Shown in pieces: positions 45,548 through 54,396 of a stretch of DNA of 64,000 nt. The stretch spans positions 62,001 through 126,000 of the forward strand of contig JBGFRO010000017.1 in NCBI GenBank assembly GCA_041695085.1, written 5' to 3'. Position 1 is the first letter of the stretch. Every line of letters starts with the position of its first letter. The notes beneath the pieces were generated by a model. The model was not told the DNA's origin, ran no database searches, and worked only from the letters and a program-made list of their open reading frames with translations. The translations under genes were made by a program, and so were the position numbers. The DNA comes from DYFT01 sp041695085. Lineage in GTDB: Bacteria > Bacteroidota > Ignavibacteria > UBA10030.

Positions 45548-46837
45548 CTACTGTTTGCCTGCTTTGACGGCTTGTTCGAGCACATCCCACCAACCAAAGT
45601 TTATGACGTGAACAAGATCGAAGATCATCAAACCATCGGATTTCCTCAGGCACATTTCAATCGCACGCTTAAATTGTGCCGGATGGCCGCGATATTGCTC
45701 AACGTACAAACCTCCGTAGACGGGCACAACTCCACACAACACTTCTTTGGTGATTTCGCACGATCCTTCGACGCTGTACCAGTATTCTTTTCCACCCCTA
45801 CCGCCGGCTTCCGTTGTCGAGAGCGATTTCTTGGAAAGGACCTCTTCTTTTGTCACTTCAAAGTAATAGTTTCCGGAAGTGTAGAGATCGAGCAGTTCGG
45901 CGTAACCCGTTTCTTTGTAGGTCGGAGTGGCCCAATCGAACTGAATTGCCGGATCGTAGCGTTTGCTCGCCCAATTGACACCCACTTCATAGTAAATTGG
46001 GTACCACGATCCTGTATAGACTCCAAAGATGATAGAGGAATCGACAGCTTTCACTGCCGCTCGCGCATCGTTCATAAATTCCTTGATCACCCGCGCCCGC
46101 CATTCAAGCCATTGTTTATAAAAGGGTCCTTCTACGCGTACAGACTTGCCGGTCGGCTCTCTTCGCCATTTATAAATGTCTTCCGGGAACCTGCTGAGTT
46201 TCTTTCCGAGGAACTGCTCGAACAAACTTCGGGAGAGTTCACTGAAATCGGCCTCAATACCATCATAGCGCACGCGATCCAGAATGACACCGTCAAACTT
46301 ATAGCGATGGAGGAGTTCGCGGAGAATGGAGAGTTCATAGGCCTGAATCTCCTTGTGAGCAGGATTAGTCATCGCCGAGTATTTGTGTTTTACCCGCGTA
46401 ATTGGAACAAGGCCAGAGTCTGTGTAGAGAATCGACTGCCAGTCCGGACGGCTCGAATATACCACCCCACGATCATAGTAATTGTGTCCGGCTACAAAGA
46501 CATTGAGAGCTGCATGAACCCTGAGTGAACGTTTCTTCGCTTCTTCGAGAAAGATCCCGACAAAATCGAAATGCGGCGGACGAACGAATCTCTGCCACTC
46601 CGTCATCCGCGGCGCGATGCTGCTCGGATATAAGACTTCTCCCGTGATCGGTTTCACATCCAGAACAACATCCGTGAATCCAACGGCAACAGCTCTGTCT
46701 AGATACAACCGGATCGAGTCAGGAGAACTGAGACGCGCAAAGTTTGCCGTTGCATCAAACCACAAGAGCTTTGGTTTCACTGCGGCGGTGAGAGAGAGGA
46801 CGCAACCAAAAAGAGCTATGATGACTCGCCAGATCAT
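45548..46837 (-). CDS. GHL10-type glycoside-hydrolase-like exported protein
   Basis: A 429-aa protein with a signal peptide (MIWRVIIALFGCVLSLTAA) and a TIM-barrel domain related to the GHL10/family 10-like group. VGFTDVVLDVKPITGEVLYP, FLEEAKKRSLRVHAALNVFV and YKFDGVILDRVRYDG are the core strands, and the last provides a likely catalytic Asp. There is no sorting domain, unlike the related protein near 60 kb. It overlaps the large glycosidase upstream by 4 bp (ATGA). Likely acts on a polysaccharide in the periplasm; the substrate is unknown. Confidence 0.82.
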   Translation of the reverse strand: MIWRVIIALFGCVLSLTAAVKPKLLWFDATANFARLSSPDSIRLYLDRAVAVGFTDVVLDVKPITGEVLYPSSIAPRMTEWQRFVRPPHFDFVGIFLEEAKKRSLRVHAALNVFVAGHNYYDRGVVYSSRPDWQSILYTDSGLVPITRVKHKYSAMTNPAHKEIQAYELSILRELLHRYKFDGVILDRVRYDGIEADFSELSRSLFEQFLGKKLSRFPEDIYKWRREPTGKSVRVEGPFYKQWLEWRARVIKEFMNDARAAVKAVDSSIIFGVYTGSWYPIYYEVGVNWASKRYDPAIQFDWATPTYKETGYAELLDLYTSGNYYFEVTKEEVLSKKSLSTTEAGGRGGKEYWYSVEGSCEITKEVLCGVVPVYGGLYVEQYRGHPAQFKRAIEMCLRKSDGLMIFDLVHVINFGWWDVLEQAVKAGKQ

Positions 46838-49623
46838 TTTCTCGTGTGTGTCAACAGAACGTATTTGCTGAATCCCGGATACACTACGTTGGTTGTGACC
46901 TCCGAAGGGGTCAGCGGTTCCCGACCATAAAGGTAGCGCGTCTGCATCACAGGGCGTTCCGGTTCGTCGGGATGAAGGTGAAATCGGATATTGGGGGTAT
47001 CACTCGCGAGAGCGTAGGTCCCCATCTCACGATCAACAAGCAACTCCCATGTTCCGTTGTGCAAATAGACATCCACGAGCTTCTTTCCATTCAACCAGAC
47101 AGATGTGGGCTGACGCGAAGGTTTCCCACGTGTCAGAACGGGAAATCCACCTCTTGAACGAAGTACAACCTTTCTTCCCGTTCCCCCCACTTCCACGGTA
47201 TCGATGTGCTGGCCATGATTCTCTGCCACGGTTACCATTTTCACGATGAAGCGGGAGGAAGCCGCGAGTGGTTTTTCGTCAAGTGAAGTTGCCGCGACCA
47301 CGGCGATGGGAGATTGTGAGAGGACCGCAAGCGCGCCCGATTCGTACCGGCGTCCCGGCACGAACACCCCCTGCACGGCACAAAACGAAGGAGTGTTGAT
47401 CAACATCATCCCTTGCGCTGCGTTTCGAATCAACTCACGCGTGTCTGATTGGTAGATACGCTGATCGAACATCTCAGGGAGAGTGGGCGTTTGGTACGTT
47501 TCGTTCATCATGCGCGCTGCGAGCGGCAGGACTTGGCTCTCGGGAATTCCCCCCAATGCCAACACGTTCCGATTGGTATCGCGAAAGCCGGCCGAGTAGG
47601 TGTTGTTGCGGTTTGTTCCTAACGGCAGATAGCCGTTCGCACGAATGTCCTCAAGCCGGAAACCCCACCGGGCGGGGGTCTGCGATTGAAATCCGCCGAG
47701 CGAAGCGACAATGGTATCGCTTCGCATAATCACCATCGGAAGCGGATAGCCCGATCGAGCGTAGATGCTGTTTTTCTCCGTTGCGATCTGTTGTTTTTGC
47801 GTCTCGATGAACGGCGTCAAGGAAAAGATGATTCCATTCCTGCCGCTGAAGGATGTCGTATGACTTCGTCCGGAAGTGATAGTGAAATCAACGTGTGTCG
47901 AGTCCTCAACCGAGGCATTCATCACGCGGTGCATCCACGCGAGTTCGTACAATGGGCTTTCGTACCTCGCATACGCCGTGAGGTCATCTTCCGAATACAG
48001 CAGTGCTACAGTCCTGTGTGCTTGTTGAACATCGCCGCCCAGGAACATCTTGGCCGCCAGACCGAACATGCCCCAGCGAACCGGATCGGCCTGAAGTCCA
48101 AAACTTCCCAGAAGTGTAAATCCACCCGTCGTTGTGTAATTGAAGTGAGTAACGAGGTCGATACCTTGAAAGAGACCATACGCGGCAGTTTCGAGGATAC
48201 TTGTGCCCCGGTACTCGTTTGGCCAGCACGTGGACCATTCGCGGATTGCCACCGGCGTTCCCGACCAATGAATCTGCGATACGTACGGGGCAAAACTGCC
48301 GGTTCCGGTTTCCATTAGGTAATTCTTGTTCGTAAAGAACTCCTGACCCAACCACTCTCGACCCGGCTGAAATGATGGGTGATCAAAATACGCATTGCCG
48401 GCCGTCATATCCAAACTGCGACGCACACTGAACGTCATCGGCTTGAGGTCTGTGCGTACGACGGCGTTGAGGGGCACATGAATCCCGCGAGAGCGACAAT
48501 GGTCGCGTATGGCTTCAAAGTATCGGGCTTGGAGATGCAGTGCAAAGCGAACTGCATCGCTTCGTCGTGCCGGCGAGCGAAGAGGATCGTAATAGGGCGT
48601 CAACGCGGCTTGTTCAAACGGCATCAGGTCCATCGAGGGTAAACGAACGCTTTTCTGTTCGAGCGATTCTCCTGCAGAGAGTGCCGAAATGCCGGCGGCA
48701 TTCGTCCAGGCCGCCTTCAATCGAGGCGTCGAACCATACCGTTCCAACAACCATTCATTCCAGAGTTTGTTGAACTCTGTCCAATATGGCTGCGGCATGC
48801 CCCTCCACACTTCCGGACGGAATAAGAGATCATCTTCATTGACAATTTCAAAACAGACAATCGCAGGGTCTTGAGCGTAGGAAAGTCCTGCATAGGGATT
48901 GATGTGTGCCACCGCAAACGAGTCGATGAATTCCTTCTGCAGCTCGATAAGACGCTTATTGAAGATGGCGTAGGGGCGGGCAGCGCGACCCAGTGAGTCG
49001 GCATTCGGCACCCCGTCCCCCTCGCGAAATGTTCGATACGCGCGAAAGCCGAGATACGTATAAATACCGCGGCGCTTTGCGGCAGCTATCCAATAGTCAA
49101 TCCGGTCACGCATATCCTCATCGAGATATCGCGAGGTTGCATTGCGTGGATGTGCCTCATCAATCAGGTTCTGGCGCACGACGCCGTATTGTTCGCCCGT
49201 CCGGTTGTCCAGCGAGTGGAGTCGGATGATATTCACGCCGGCTCGTGCAAGCGTCTGAAGCACGTGATCGATCAGGTATTTGGGGATGTTGACGTTTTGT
49301 TGATCGATCACCACACCCCAGAATCGGGCGGGGCTGCCGTCTTCAAATTGGAGGCGTCCTTGGCTCCCCACTCTCACGAAGCCACGCTTTCCGGCAGGCG
49401 GATCGAGCAGAGAACTGAAATCAACCAAGGAGGCGTCGGGGAACAGTTCGTAGGTGGAGCTGAGTGAGGTAACGGCGAGAGGATCGCCGATCACGCGTCC
49501 GGAGCGGAGTCGCTCTTGCGTAACATGTCCAACACCCTGTGCGAACGTGTCGGTCGGACTCTTACAGAGCGTCGCCGAGACGATAAGGATGGAAAGATAT
49601 CTGAGACGAGAAATAAGGGCCAT
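46834..49623 (-). CDS. Exported clan GH-A glycoside hydrolase
   Basis: A 929-aa exported protein with a signal peptide ending near TDTFAQG. The N-terminal half is a (beta/alpha)8 domain of the clan GH-A type: RFWGVVIDQQNVN, GVNIIRLHSLDN, IVCFEIVNEDDLL with predicted acid/base Glu263, and TPVAIREWSTCWPNE with predicted nucleophile Glu462. The C-terminal half is beta-rich, suggesting carbohydrate-binding or accessory modules. It resembles beta-galactosidase/GH5/agarase-like proteins, but I cannot fix the family or substrate. It lacks a T9SS sorting domain, so it is probably periplasmic. Confidence 0.85.
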   Translation of the reverse strand: MALISRLRYLSILIVSATLCKSPTDTFAQGVGHVTQERLRSGRVIGDPLAVTSLSSTYELFPDASLVDFSSLLDPPAGKRGFVRVGSQGRLQFEDGSPARFWGVVIDQQNVNIPKYLIDHVLQTLARAGVNIIRLHSLDNRTGEQYGVVRQNLIDEAHPRNATSRYLDEDMRDRIDYWIAAAKRRGIYTYLGFRAYRTFREGDGVPNADSLGRAARPYAIFNKRLIELQKEFIDSFAVAHINPYAGLSYAQDPAIVCFEIVNEDDLLFRPEVWRGMPQPYWTEFNKLWNEWLLERYGSTPRLKAAWTNAAGISALSAGESLEQKSVRLPSMDLMPFEQAALTPYYDPLRSPARRSDAVRFALHLQARYFEAIRDHCRSRGIHVPLNAVVRTDLKPMTFSVRRSLDMTAGNAYFDHPSFQPGREWLGQEFFTNKNYLMETGTGSFAPYVSQIHWSGTPVAIREWSTCWPNEYRGTSILETAAYGLFQGIDLVTHFNYTTTGGFTLLGSFGLQADPVRWGMFGLAAKMFLGGDVQQAHRTVALLYSEDDLTAYARYESPLYELAWMHRVMNASVEDSTHVDFTITSGRSHTTSFSGRNGIIFSLTPFIETQKQQIATEKNSIYARSGYPLPMVIMRSDTIVASLGGFQSQTPARWGFRLEDIRANGYLPLGTNRNNTYSAGFRDTNRNVLALGGIPESQVLPLAARMMNETYQTPTLPEMFDQRIYQSDTRELIRNAAQGMMLINTPSFCAVQGVFVPGRRYESGALAVLSQSPIAVVAATSLDEKPLAASSRFIVKMVTVAENHGQHIDTVEVGGTGRKVVLRSRGGFPVLTRGKPSRQPTSVWLNGKKLVDVYLHNGTWELLVDREMGTYALASDTPNIRFHLHPDEPERPVMQTRYLYGREPLTPSEVTTNVVYPGFSKYVLLTHTRK

Positions 49624-49667
49624 TGAACGATCAGCGAGAACATGAAGTCATCAGAAAAGAGTGAACG

Positions 49668-50321
49668 TCAGCGCCCAAAATAATACTTTATTCCAACAAA
49701 CACTTCAGCCATTTGAAAAACGCTGACGCCGTCGATTCTGAGTGAAAGGGTCGGCCAAATCTCCCCAATCACAGCATTGTATGAGACCTGACCGGAAAGG
49801 GAAAGTGCTTGCGTGGGGAAGAGTTCCATTCCGCCTCCAGCCCGGAATCCAAGACTCCACTCGGCAAGTTTCAGTTCGGGGATTTCATCTGCAAAGGTTG
49901 TGTCAGGCGAGTATGCGCCGCGATGATAGAACCAACGATATAGGGTTGCTCCACCCGTGACATACGGGTGCAACATCCCGCCGGTGAGTCCTTGACGACC
50001 CGCTGGGTAATACAAAGCCTGAACCCCTCCTCCATACAAATCCAACTTCAGTGTCAAATCCTTGTAATACAGACGATCTCGGTTCGGCTCTGTCAATTGT
50101 AGAACCTCCACCACTCCTTCCCAAACAAGATCGTTTTCGACCCGCTGCCCAGCCACAAGGGAAAAGCCGGGAGAAGAAACGAAGAGATCGCGCAGACTAC
50201 CGACGGGGGAAACGTAAGAGGTTCGGGCTGAAACCGCCACTTCACCCACCCGTTGTGCAACGAGATCTGACGAAGAAAGAAAGAACGCGATAATGAAACC
50301 GAACGCGATTCTCACAACCAT
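49668..50321 (-). CDS. Outer-membrane beta-barrel protein (unknown family, first of two)
   Basis: About 217 aa from ATG 50321; a start at 50381 would add 20 residues before the signal peptide. The signal sequence ends near SDLVAQ. The mature part has alternating strand pattern and many Tyr/Gly (YVTGGATLYRWFYHRGAY) and ends in VGIKYYFGR. It belongs to the opacity/porin-like small barrels in general shape; no specific family is recognised. A 118-bp gap separates it from the upstream barrel gene, the largest gap inside the locus. Confidence 0.75.
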   Translation of the reverse strand: MVVRIAFGFIIAFFLSSSDLVAQRVGEVAVSARTSYVSPVGSLRDLFVSSPGFSLVAGQRVENDLVWEGVVEVLQLTEPNRDRLYYKDLTLKLDLYGGGVQALYYPAGRQGLTGGMLHPYVTGGATLYRWFYHRGAYSPDTTFADEIPELKLAEWSLGFRAGGGMELFPTQALSLSGQVSYNAVIGEIWPTLSLRIDGVSVFQMAEVFVGIKYYFGR

Positions 50322-50439
50322 TCCTTCTGAACTGTGGAGAACCAATCTTCGATTTATTCTCAATGATTCTTTACTATTCACAACTCACCCAAAAGAAACC
50401 ACCATTCCAAAACGATTTCAAGAGCGAACCTCTCGCAGC

Positions 50440-51315
50440 TCAGTAATTCACCGCCACAGAAGCCTTCAGCACAAGGCGATTCCTGAAAGGAATAAACTCT
50501 TCGTCGGATCGCCGAAGGATGCCGGTAAATGAGTCGTACGCCGCTCCTACACGAACAGAAACGAGCGAACCGATCCGCCATTGCCCGATAAGTCCTCCCC
50601 CCACGCTCAGTACCGTTCCTTTTTTGGGAGGAGCAAAATTGTAGTAGCCGTACGAGAAATAATACACCCTGCCGCTATCGGGGCCGGCATCAGGAATGCG
50701 TCGCTTCTCCCAGCGCTCGTTTAGATAGAGGTTTTTCTCAAAAAAGAAAAGCGACGAGCTGAGGAACGCTTCCACTTGAAGATCATCCGACAGCGAGGCA
50801 AGATACGCGAGCGACGCTGTTAAAGGGACTGCGTGCATATAGACAACAGGCGTGAGGTGAACCGAGTAGAGACTGTCCTTCCCCGTCCATTTGCCGGCAG
50901 TCAACCTTTCGTTCGGAATAGCTCGTAACGTTTCGAGTCTGCCCTCGAAGTACGCGCTGTCGCCCAGCAAGCTGACCACATAGTTGCGGTAGTTGCGATT
51001 CCAATACGCCCAGTCCCATTTCGTAATCGGATCACGTTCAGAGATGTCGAACCGACTGTAGCCAAGATTCAGATGCAGTCCAAGGTGATCGTGCATCCGA
51101 AAGCGCAACTCAGCCCCACCACCAACCCCGTGCGCGGAACTGACATCGACCCGTTTTGACAGACCGACATGGTACTCGGCCGTCGCTCCGACTGATTCAA
51201 GTGTCAGACGCCATCCTTGCGCCAGCGCTTCTGATGAAGCGAAAGCCGCAGCCAACATCACCACAAAGAATCTTGCCTTCCAAGGAGGATATGGGATTGC
51301 GGTTTGCAAGCTCAT
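50440..51315 (-). CDS. Outer-membrane beta-barrel protein (unknown family, second of two)
   Basis: A 291-aa exported protein with a signal peptide (VVMLAAAFASSEALAQG). The mature part looks like a transmembrane barrel: GVGGGAELRFRMHDHLGLHL, VLSVGGGLIGQWRIGSLVSV, and a terminal RLVLKASVAVNY. It overlaps the PorV-like gene by 4 bp, so the two are likely translated together and may act in the same outer-membrane complex. No sequence family is recognised. Confidence 0.78.
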   Translation of the reverse strand: MSLQTAIPYPPWKARFFVVMLAAAFASSEALAQGWRLTLESVGATAEYHVGLSKRVDVSSAHGVGGGAELRFRMHDHLGLHLNLGYSRFDISERDPITKWDWAYWNRNYRNYVVSLLGDSAYFEGRLETLRAIPNERLTAGKWTGKDSLYSVHLTPVVYMHAVPLTASLAYLASLSDDLQVEAFLSSSLFFFEKNLYLNERWEKRRIPDAGPDSGRVYYFSYGYYNFAPPKKGTVLSVGGGLIGQWRIGSLVSVRVGAAYDSFTGILRRSDEEFIPFRNRLVLKASVAVNY

Positions 51316-52307
51316 TCCATTGCAAAGGCAAGTGTGACGCGGACGTTGCCGCCCAGCCGACCCAGATCGCTGTAGGAGAGATCGAGGTTAAGTGTTGAGA
51401 CGCGTAGTCCTAACCCTGTCGACCAAGTCTCTTCATCATAATTGAATTTGTATCCTCCGCGCAATGAAACGAGCCGGGCGATCCAATACTCGGCTCCCAC
51501 ATTAATGCGCTCATCATTATCGCTGGGATGGAGGGCCTCGCCTGCGAGGGTCACAACGTGATCCCGATCGCTCGATTCAAAGACTTCCATTGCAAGCCCG
51601 AAGCGAAAGTCGGTCGGCATTTTGAATACACCTTCAAGGTATTTGGCATCGACACCAAAGTTTCTCACCCCTCCTGCCACGCGAAGCGAGCGAAACCCTG
51701 TATAGTACAGAATGCCCGCATCAAAACCGACATTGTGCGACTTGTAGACGGAAATTCGCTCCTGAATAAACTTGCCTGTCACACCGAACGAGAAACGATC
51801 GGTCAGTCTTCGACCGTATGTTAATCCTATCGCTATTCCATCGGCGGTAAAAGAATCGGTGATGATGTATGAACCGGTTCGAGTGGGATCGGGATTCACC
51901 GTTCCCTGCATCTCCCCCATGTCCAGATGAACCACGCTCACGCCGAAAAATCCGATTTCCGCACGTTGAAACACATAGGCTGCAGCCTGATGCTTGGTCT
52001 CTGCAATCCATGGTGAATAGGACACCACGAACAGATGACTGGAGTGTGCAAATCCGATCGCCGAAGGGTTGCTGAAGATCGCTTCAGCCCCCAAACCATC
52101 CAACGCCATTGAGGTCTCACCCAATGCCGCCGTCCGCGCGCTGACAGGAATGGAAAGAAAGGCATATCCTGCCGATCCCACCTTTTTGAAGTCCTGTTGA
52201 GCCCAAGCTCCCTTACTGAATACTAAAAGCAAGAGATGCAGCAAGAGGAATAATCCCACACGCCGTGCGTTTCTCAAAAACCTGTGTATGTGACGACCTC
52301 CGCGCAC
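51312..52307 (-). CDS. PorV/PorQ-family outer-membrane protein
   Basis: A 331-aa protein of the PorV/PorQ family, whose founding members shuttle or hold T9SS cargo at the outer membrane. Family landmarks are GSAGYAFLSIPVSARTAALG after the signal peptide, SMALDGLGAEAIFSNPSAIG, and DRFSFGVTGKFIQERI in the barrel. I place the start at a GTG at 52307, where GGAG lies 8 bp upstream and just beyond the stop of the preceding gene. An ATG at 52373 would overlap that gene by 53 bp. Its place directly after a T9SS-cargo gene suggests a locus-dedicated secretion or attachment role (inference). Confidence 0.85.
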   Translation of the reverse strand: MRGGRHIHRFLRNARRVGLFLLLHLLLLVFSKGAWAQQDFKKVGSAGYAFLSIPVSARTAALGETSMALDGLGAEAIFSNPSAIGFAHSSHLFVVSYSPWIAETKHQAAAYVFQRAEIGFFGVSVVHLDMGEMQGTVNPDPTRTGSYIITDSFTADGIAIGLTYGRRLTDRFSFGVTGKFIQERISVYKSHNVGFDAGILYYTGFRSLRVAGGVRNFGVDAKYLEGVFKMPTDFRFGLAMEVFESSDRDHVVTLAGEALHPSDNDERINVGAEYWIARLVSLRGGYKFNYDEETWSTGLGLRVSTLNLDLSYSDLGRLGGNVRVTLAFAME

Positions 52308-52320
52308 TATTTCATCTCCA

Positions 52321-54396
52321 CTATCGGACGATTCCGAGTTTGCCCATCTTCGTCTGACCATTGGGCGTTTCAATGTGATAAACGTAGACGCCGCTTCCTA
52401 CAAACTGTCCATAGTCCGTCTGCTGATTCCAAAGCGCGATGCCGGAACCATCCTGGTGACGAATAGTCTTCACCAAATCACCACGAATGGTATAGATGCG
52501 GATCGTGCAAGGATTCGGGACATTGATGAACTGAATAACGTTGTAACTGGCGGGTGCAACGGCGCCGGACTCAAGAACGAACGGATTAGGTACCACGAGT
52601 ATCTTTTCTAAATTCTCCGCCGCGGGGATGGTGGTCTTGAATGGCTGAATTACCACATTTTGATCGACAGAGCTTCGTGCGTACAGGGAGGCATAAATCG
52701 ACGATTCGAGAGGCGGCACCGCATTGCTGCCGGTCTCGAAGAAACGGTAAGAGCGATTAGGAGGCCACGATGAGTGACCTTGATCATACGCCGTCACCGC
52801 ATAATAGTACGATTGACCGATCGCCACTGCCGTATCGAGATACGTATATCGGTTGCCGGACTTATACCTCGCACTACCTTTAGGAATATCCGCAACAAGC
52901 ACCCAAGGTCCCAAAGGGAGATAGGAAGAGCGATACAGTTTGTAACCTGCAAGATCAAATGCCTCCTGTCCGGTATAATCGGGATCGGGAATTGCTTCCG
53001 AAGCGTCAGTCCATTCAATGATGTTGCCGATGACCGCGGGATCTTCGTTCAGTCGAATCGTGTATGCCGGAGCTGCTGGCGGCTTCGGTATACGGTAGCG
53101 ATTGTCGTATGCCATTTGGGAGCGTGCCGAAATGCTGTTGATCGCCGCAAGAGCTCCGCTTCCTATTTGAGCTTGTGTAACGTTCGGATCAACCGCGCGG
53201 TCATACGGCACGCCGGCAACAAACTCCGCGAGAGCGATGACGACGCTATCGCCGGGATGTAATGTCCATGGCCCAAGAGTCATCAGCGACCACACTCGCC
53301 GCGTCGCCCATCTTGGATCGCCGGGCGAAGTGATCGCCTCGGAGGACCTTGTCGGATCCGACACGACCTGATACCGGAAATCCAAACCGCCGGCTGCCGT
53401 TCCGAATGGACCGTAGAGGTCTTGTTGATCGGGCGCGGCAGACCAGGCAAATCTTGAAACGCGCGTGGCACTCCGGTTGATGGTATCGGGAGAGGAATAC
53501 AGAAGCTTGATACCGGGATATCCCGGGGCAAGATACTCCCCTTTGCCTTCCGGTCCGCCGGTGGGATAGTAATCATACTTTTCATTGACCGTCGTTGTGA
53601 GCGGATAATCATCCGCGAAGCCAAAGATCATCCTGCGGACCGGATCGAACGTAAAGCGGTTGTTACGCGGACCCTGGTTCAGATTGGGAAAGAGTGTTGA
53701 CCAGCCTCGATAATTGGCTCCGAGGGCATACGCTACCATCGCATAGGCACCCCGAAGCTGAACGGAGTCGCTCGCGTTCTTGATGACATACTCGACGATG
53801 ATGAAATTCTCATCCCGTTGCGAGCCGGACCACTGGCGCACCGACCTCCTTACGCGGACGGGTAAAGGCAGGTCGCCTGTAAATTGCGGGACATAGTCAG
53901 GGTTTGCTTCAAACTCCGTTTCGATGATCTCTTCCGCTTCTGCAGGATTGGTCCTGAACCAATAATTCTCGCCATTCTTCCATCGCTTCGCGTGGCGCAA
54001 CACTTTGTAACGTGAGGTCGCGCCGGGCGTTACGCTGCTTCCGTACATCGCCCAGTCATCAATCCCCATAACCCTACCGGCTGTATCTCTCGCCGCGAAC
54101 CAAATCCCGCCGGTGGTCATGTAAGAAGTATATCCCCCAACATTTGCACCAACCCATTCAGGATCGTAGCCGGGCCAGTCGAGACCATAGCCAATGCGGG
54201 TCCAGTTGCTAAACGGTGGACAAGACTTCGCGTAGTTGTACGAGCTCCACAACATTCCGCGACGGAGATTCAACACTGGCGCTTCGACCTGCGCGAAGAG
54301 GTCAACGCTCAGAATGACCAATGCCATCGACACGATCCACCTTGTTCGGAGAAGTATCTTCATACCATAAAACAATGATCTCACTCGCGATCTCAT
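52321..54396 (-). CDS. Large secreted protein with T9SS-type C-terminal sorting domain
   Basis: A 691-aa exported protein. The signal peptide is near residues 18-36 (VSMALVILSVDLFAQ). The body has no recognised enzyme motif. A fibronectin-III-like segment lies around 480-580 (YKLYRSSYLPLGPWVLVADI, SYYYAVTAYDQG). The final about 80 residues form a Por-type sorting domain (KILVVPNPFV, CTIRIYTIRGDLVKTIRHQD, GVYVYHI). The ATG at 54396 overlaps the TonB receptor stop (ATGA); an inner ATG at 54363 is possible. Likely delivered to the cell surface by the type IX system, perhaps as a surface partner of the adjacent TonB receptor. Confidence 0.85.
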   Translation of the reverse strand: MRSRVRSLFYGMKILLRTRWIVSMALVILSVDLFAQVEAPVLNLRRGMLWSSYNYAKSCPPFSNWTRIGYGLDWPGYDPEWVGANVGGYTSYMTTGGIWFAARDTAGRVMGIDDWAMYGSSVTPGATSRYKVLRHAKRWKNGENYWFRTNPAEAEEIIETEFEANPDYVPQFTGDLPLPVRVRRSVRQWSGSQRDENFIIVEYVIKNASDSVQLRGAYAMVAYALGANYRGWSTLFPNLNQGPRNNRFTFDPVRRMIFGFADDYPLTTTVNEKYDYYPTGGPEGKGEYLAPGYPGIKLLYSSPDTINRSATRVSRFAWSAAPDQQDLYGPFGTAAGGLDFRYQVVSDPTRSSEAITSPGDPRWATRRVWSLMTLGPWTLHPGDSVVIALAEFVAGVPYDRAVDPNVTQAQIGSGALAAINSISARSQMAYDNRYRIPKPPAAPAYTIRLNEDPAVIGNIIEWTDASEAIPDPDYTGQEAFDLAGYKLYRSSYLPLGPWVLVADIPKGSARYKSGNRYTYLDTAVAIGQSYYYAVTAYDQGHSSWPPNRSYRFFETGSNAVPPLESSIYASLYARSSVDQNVVIQPFKTTIPAAENLEKILVVPNPFVLESGAVAPASYNVIQFINVPNPCTIRIYTIRGDLVKTIRHQDGSGIALWNQQTDYGQFVGSGVYVYHIETPNGQTKMGKLGIVR

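Noticed and set aside
50322..50439. Internal promoter in the largest gap of the ROK locus
   Set aside because: Only weak partial matches (for example TTGTGA with poorly placed AT-rich hexamers) were seen; not enough to call.
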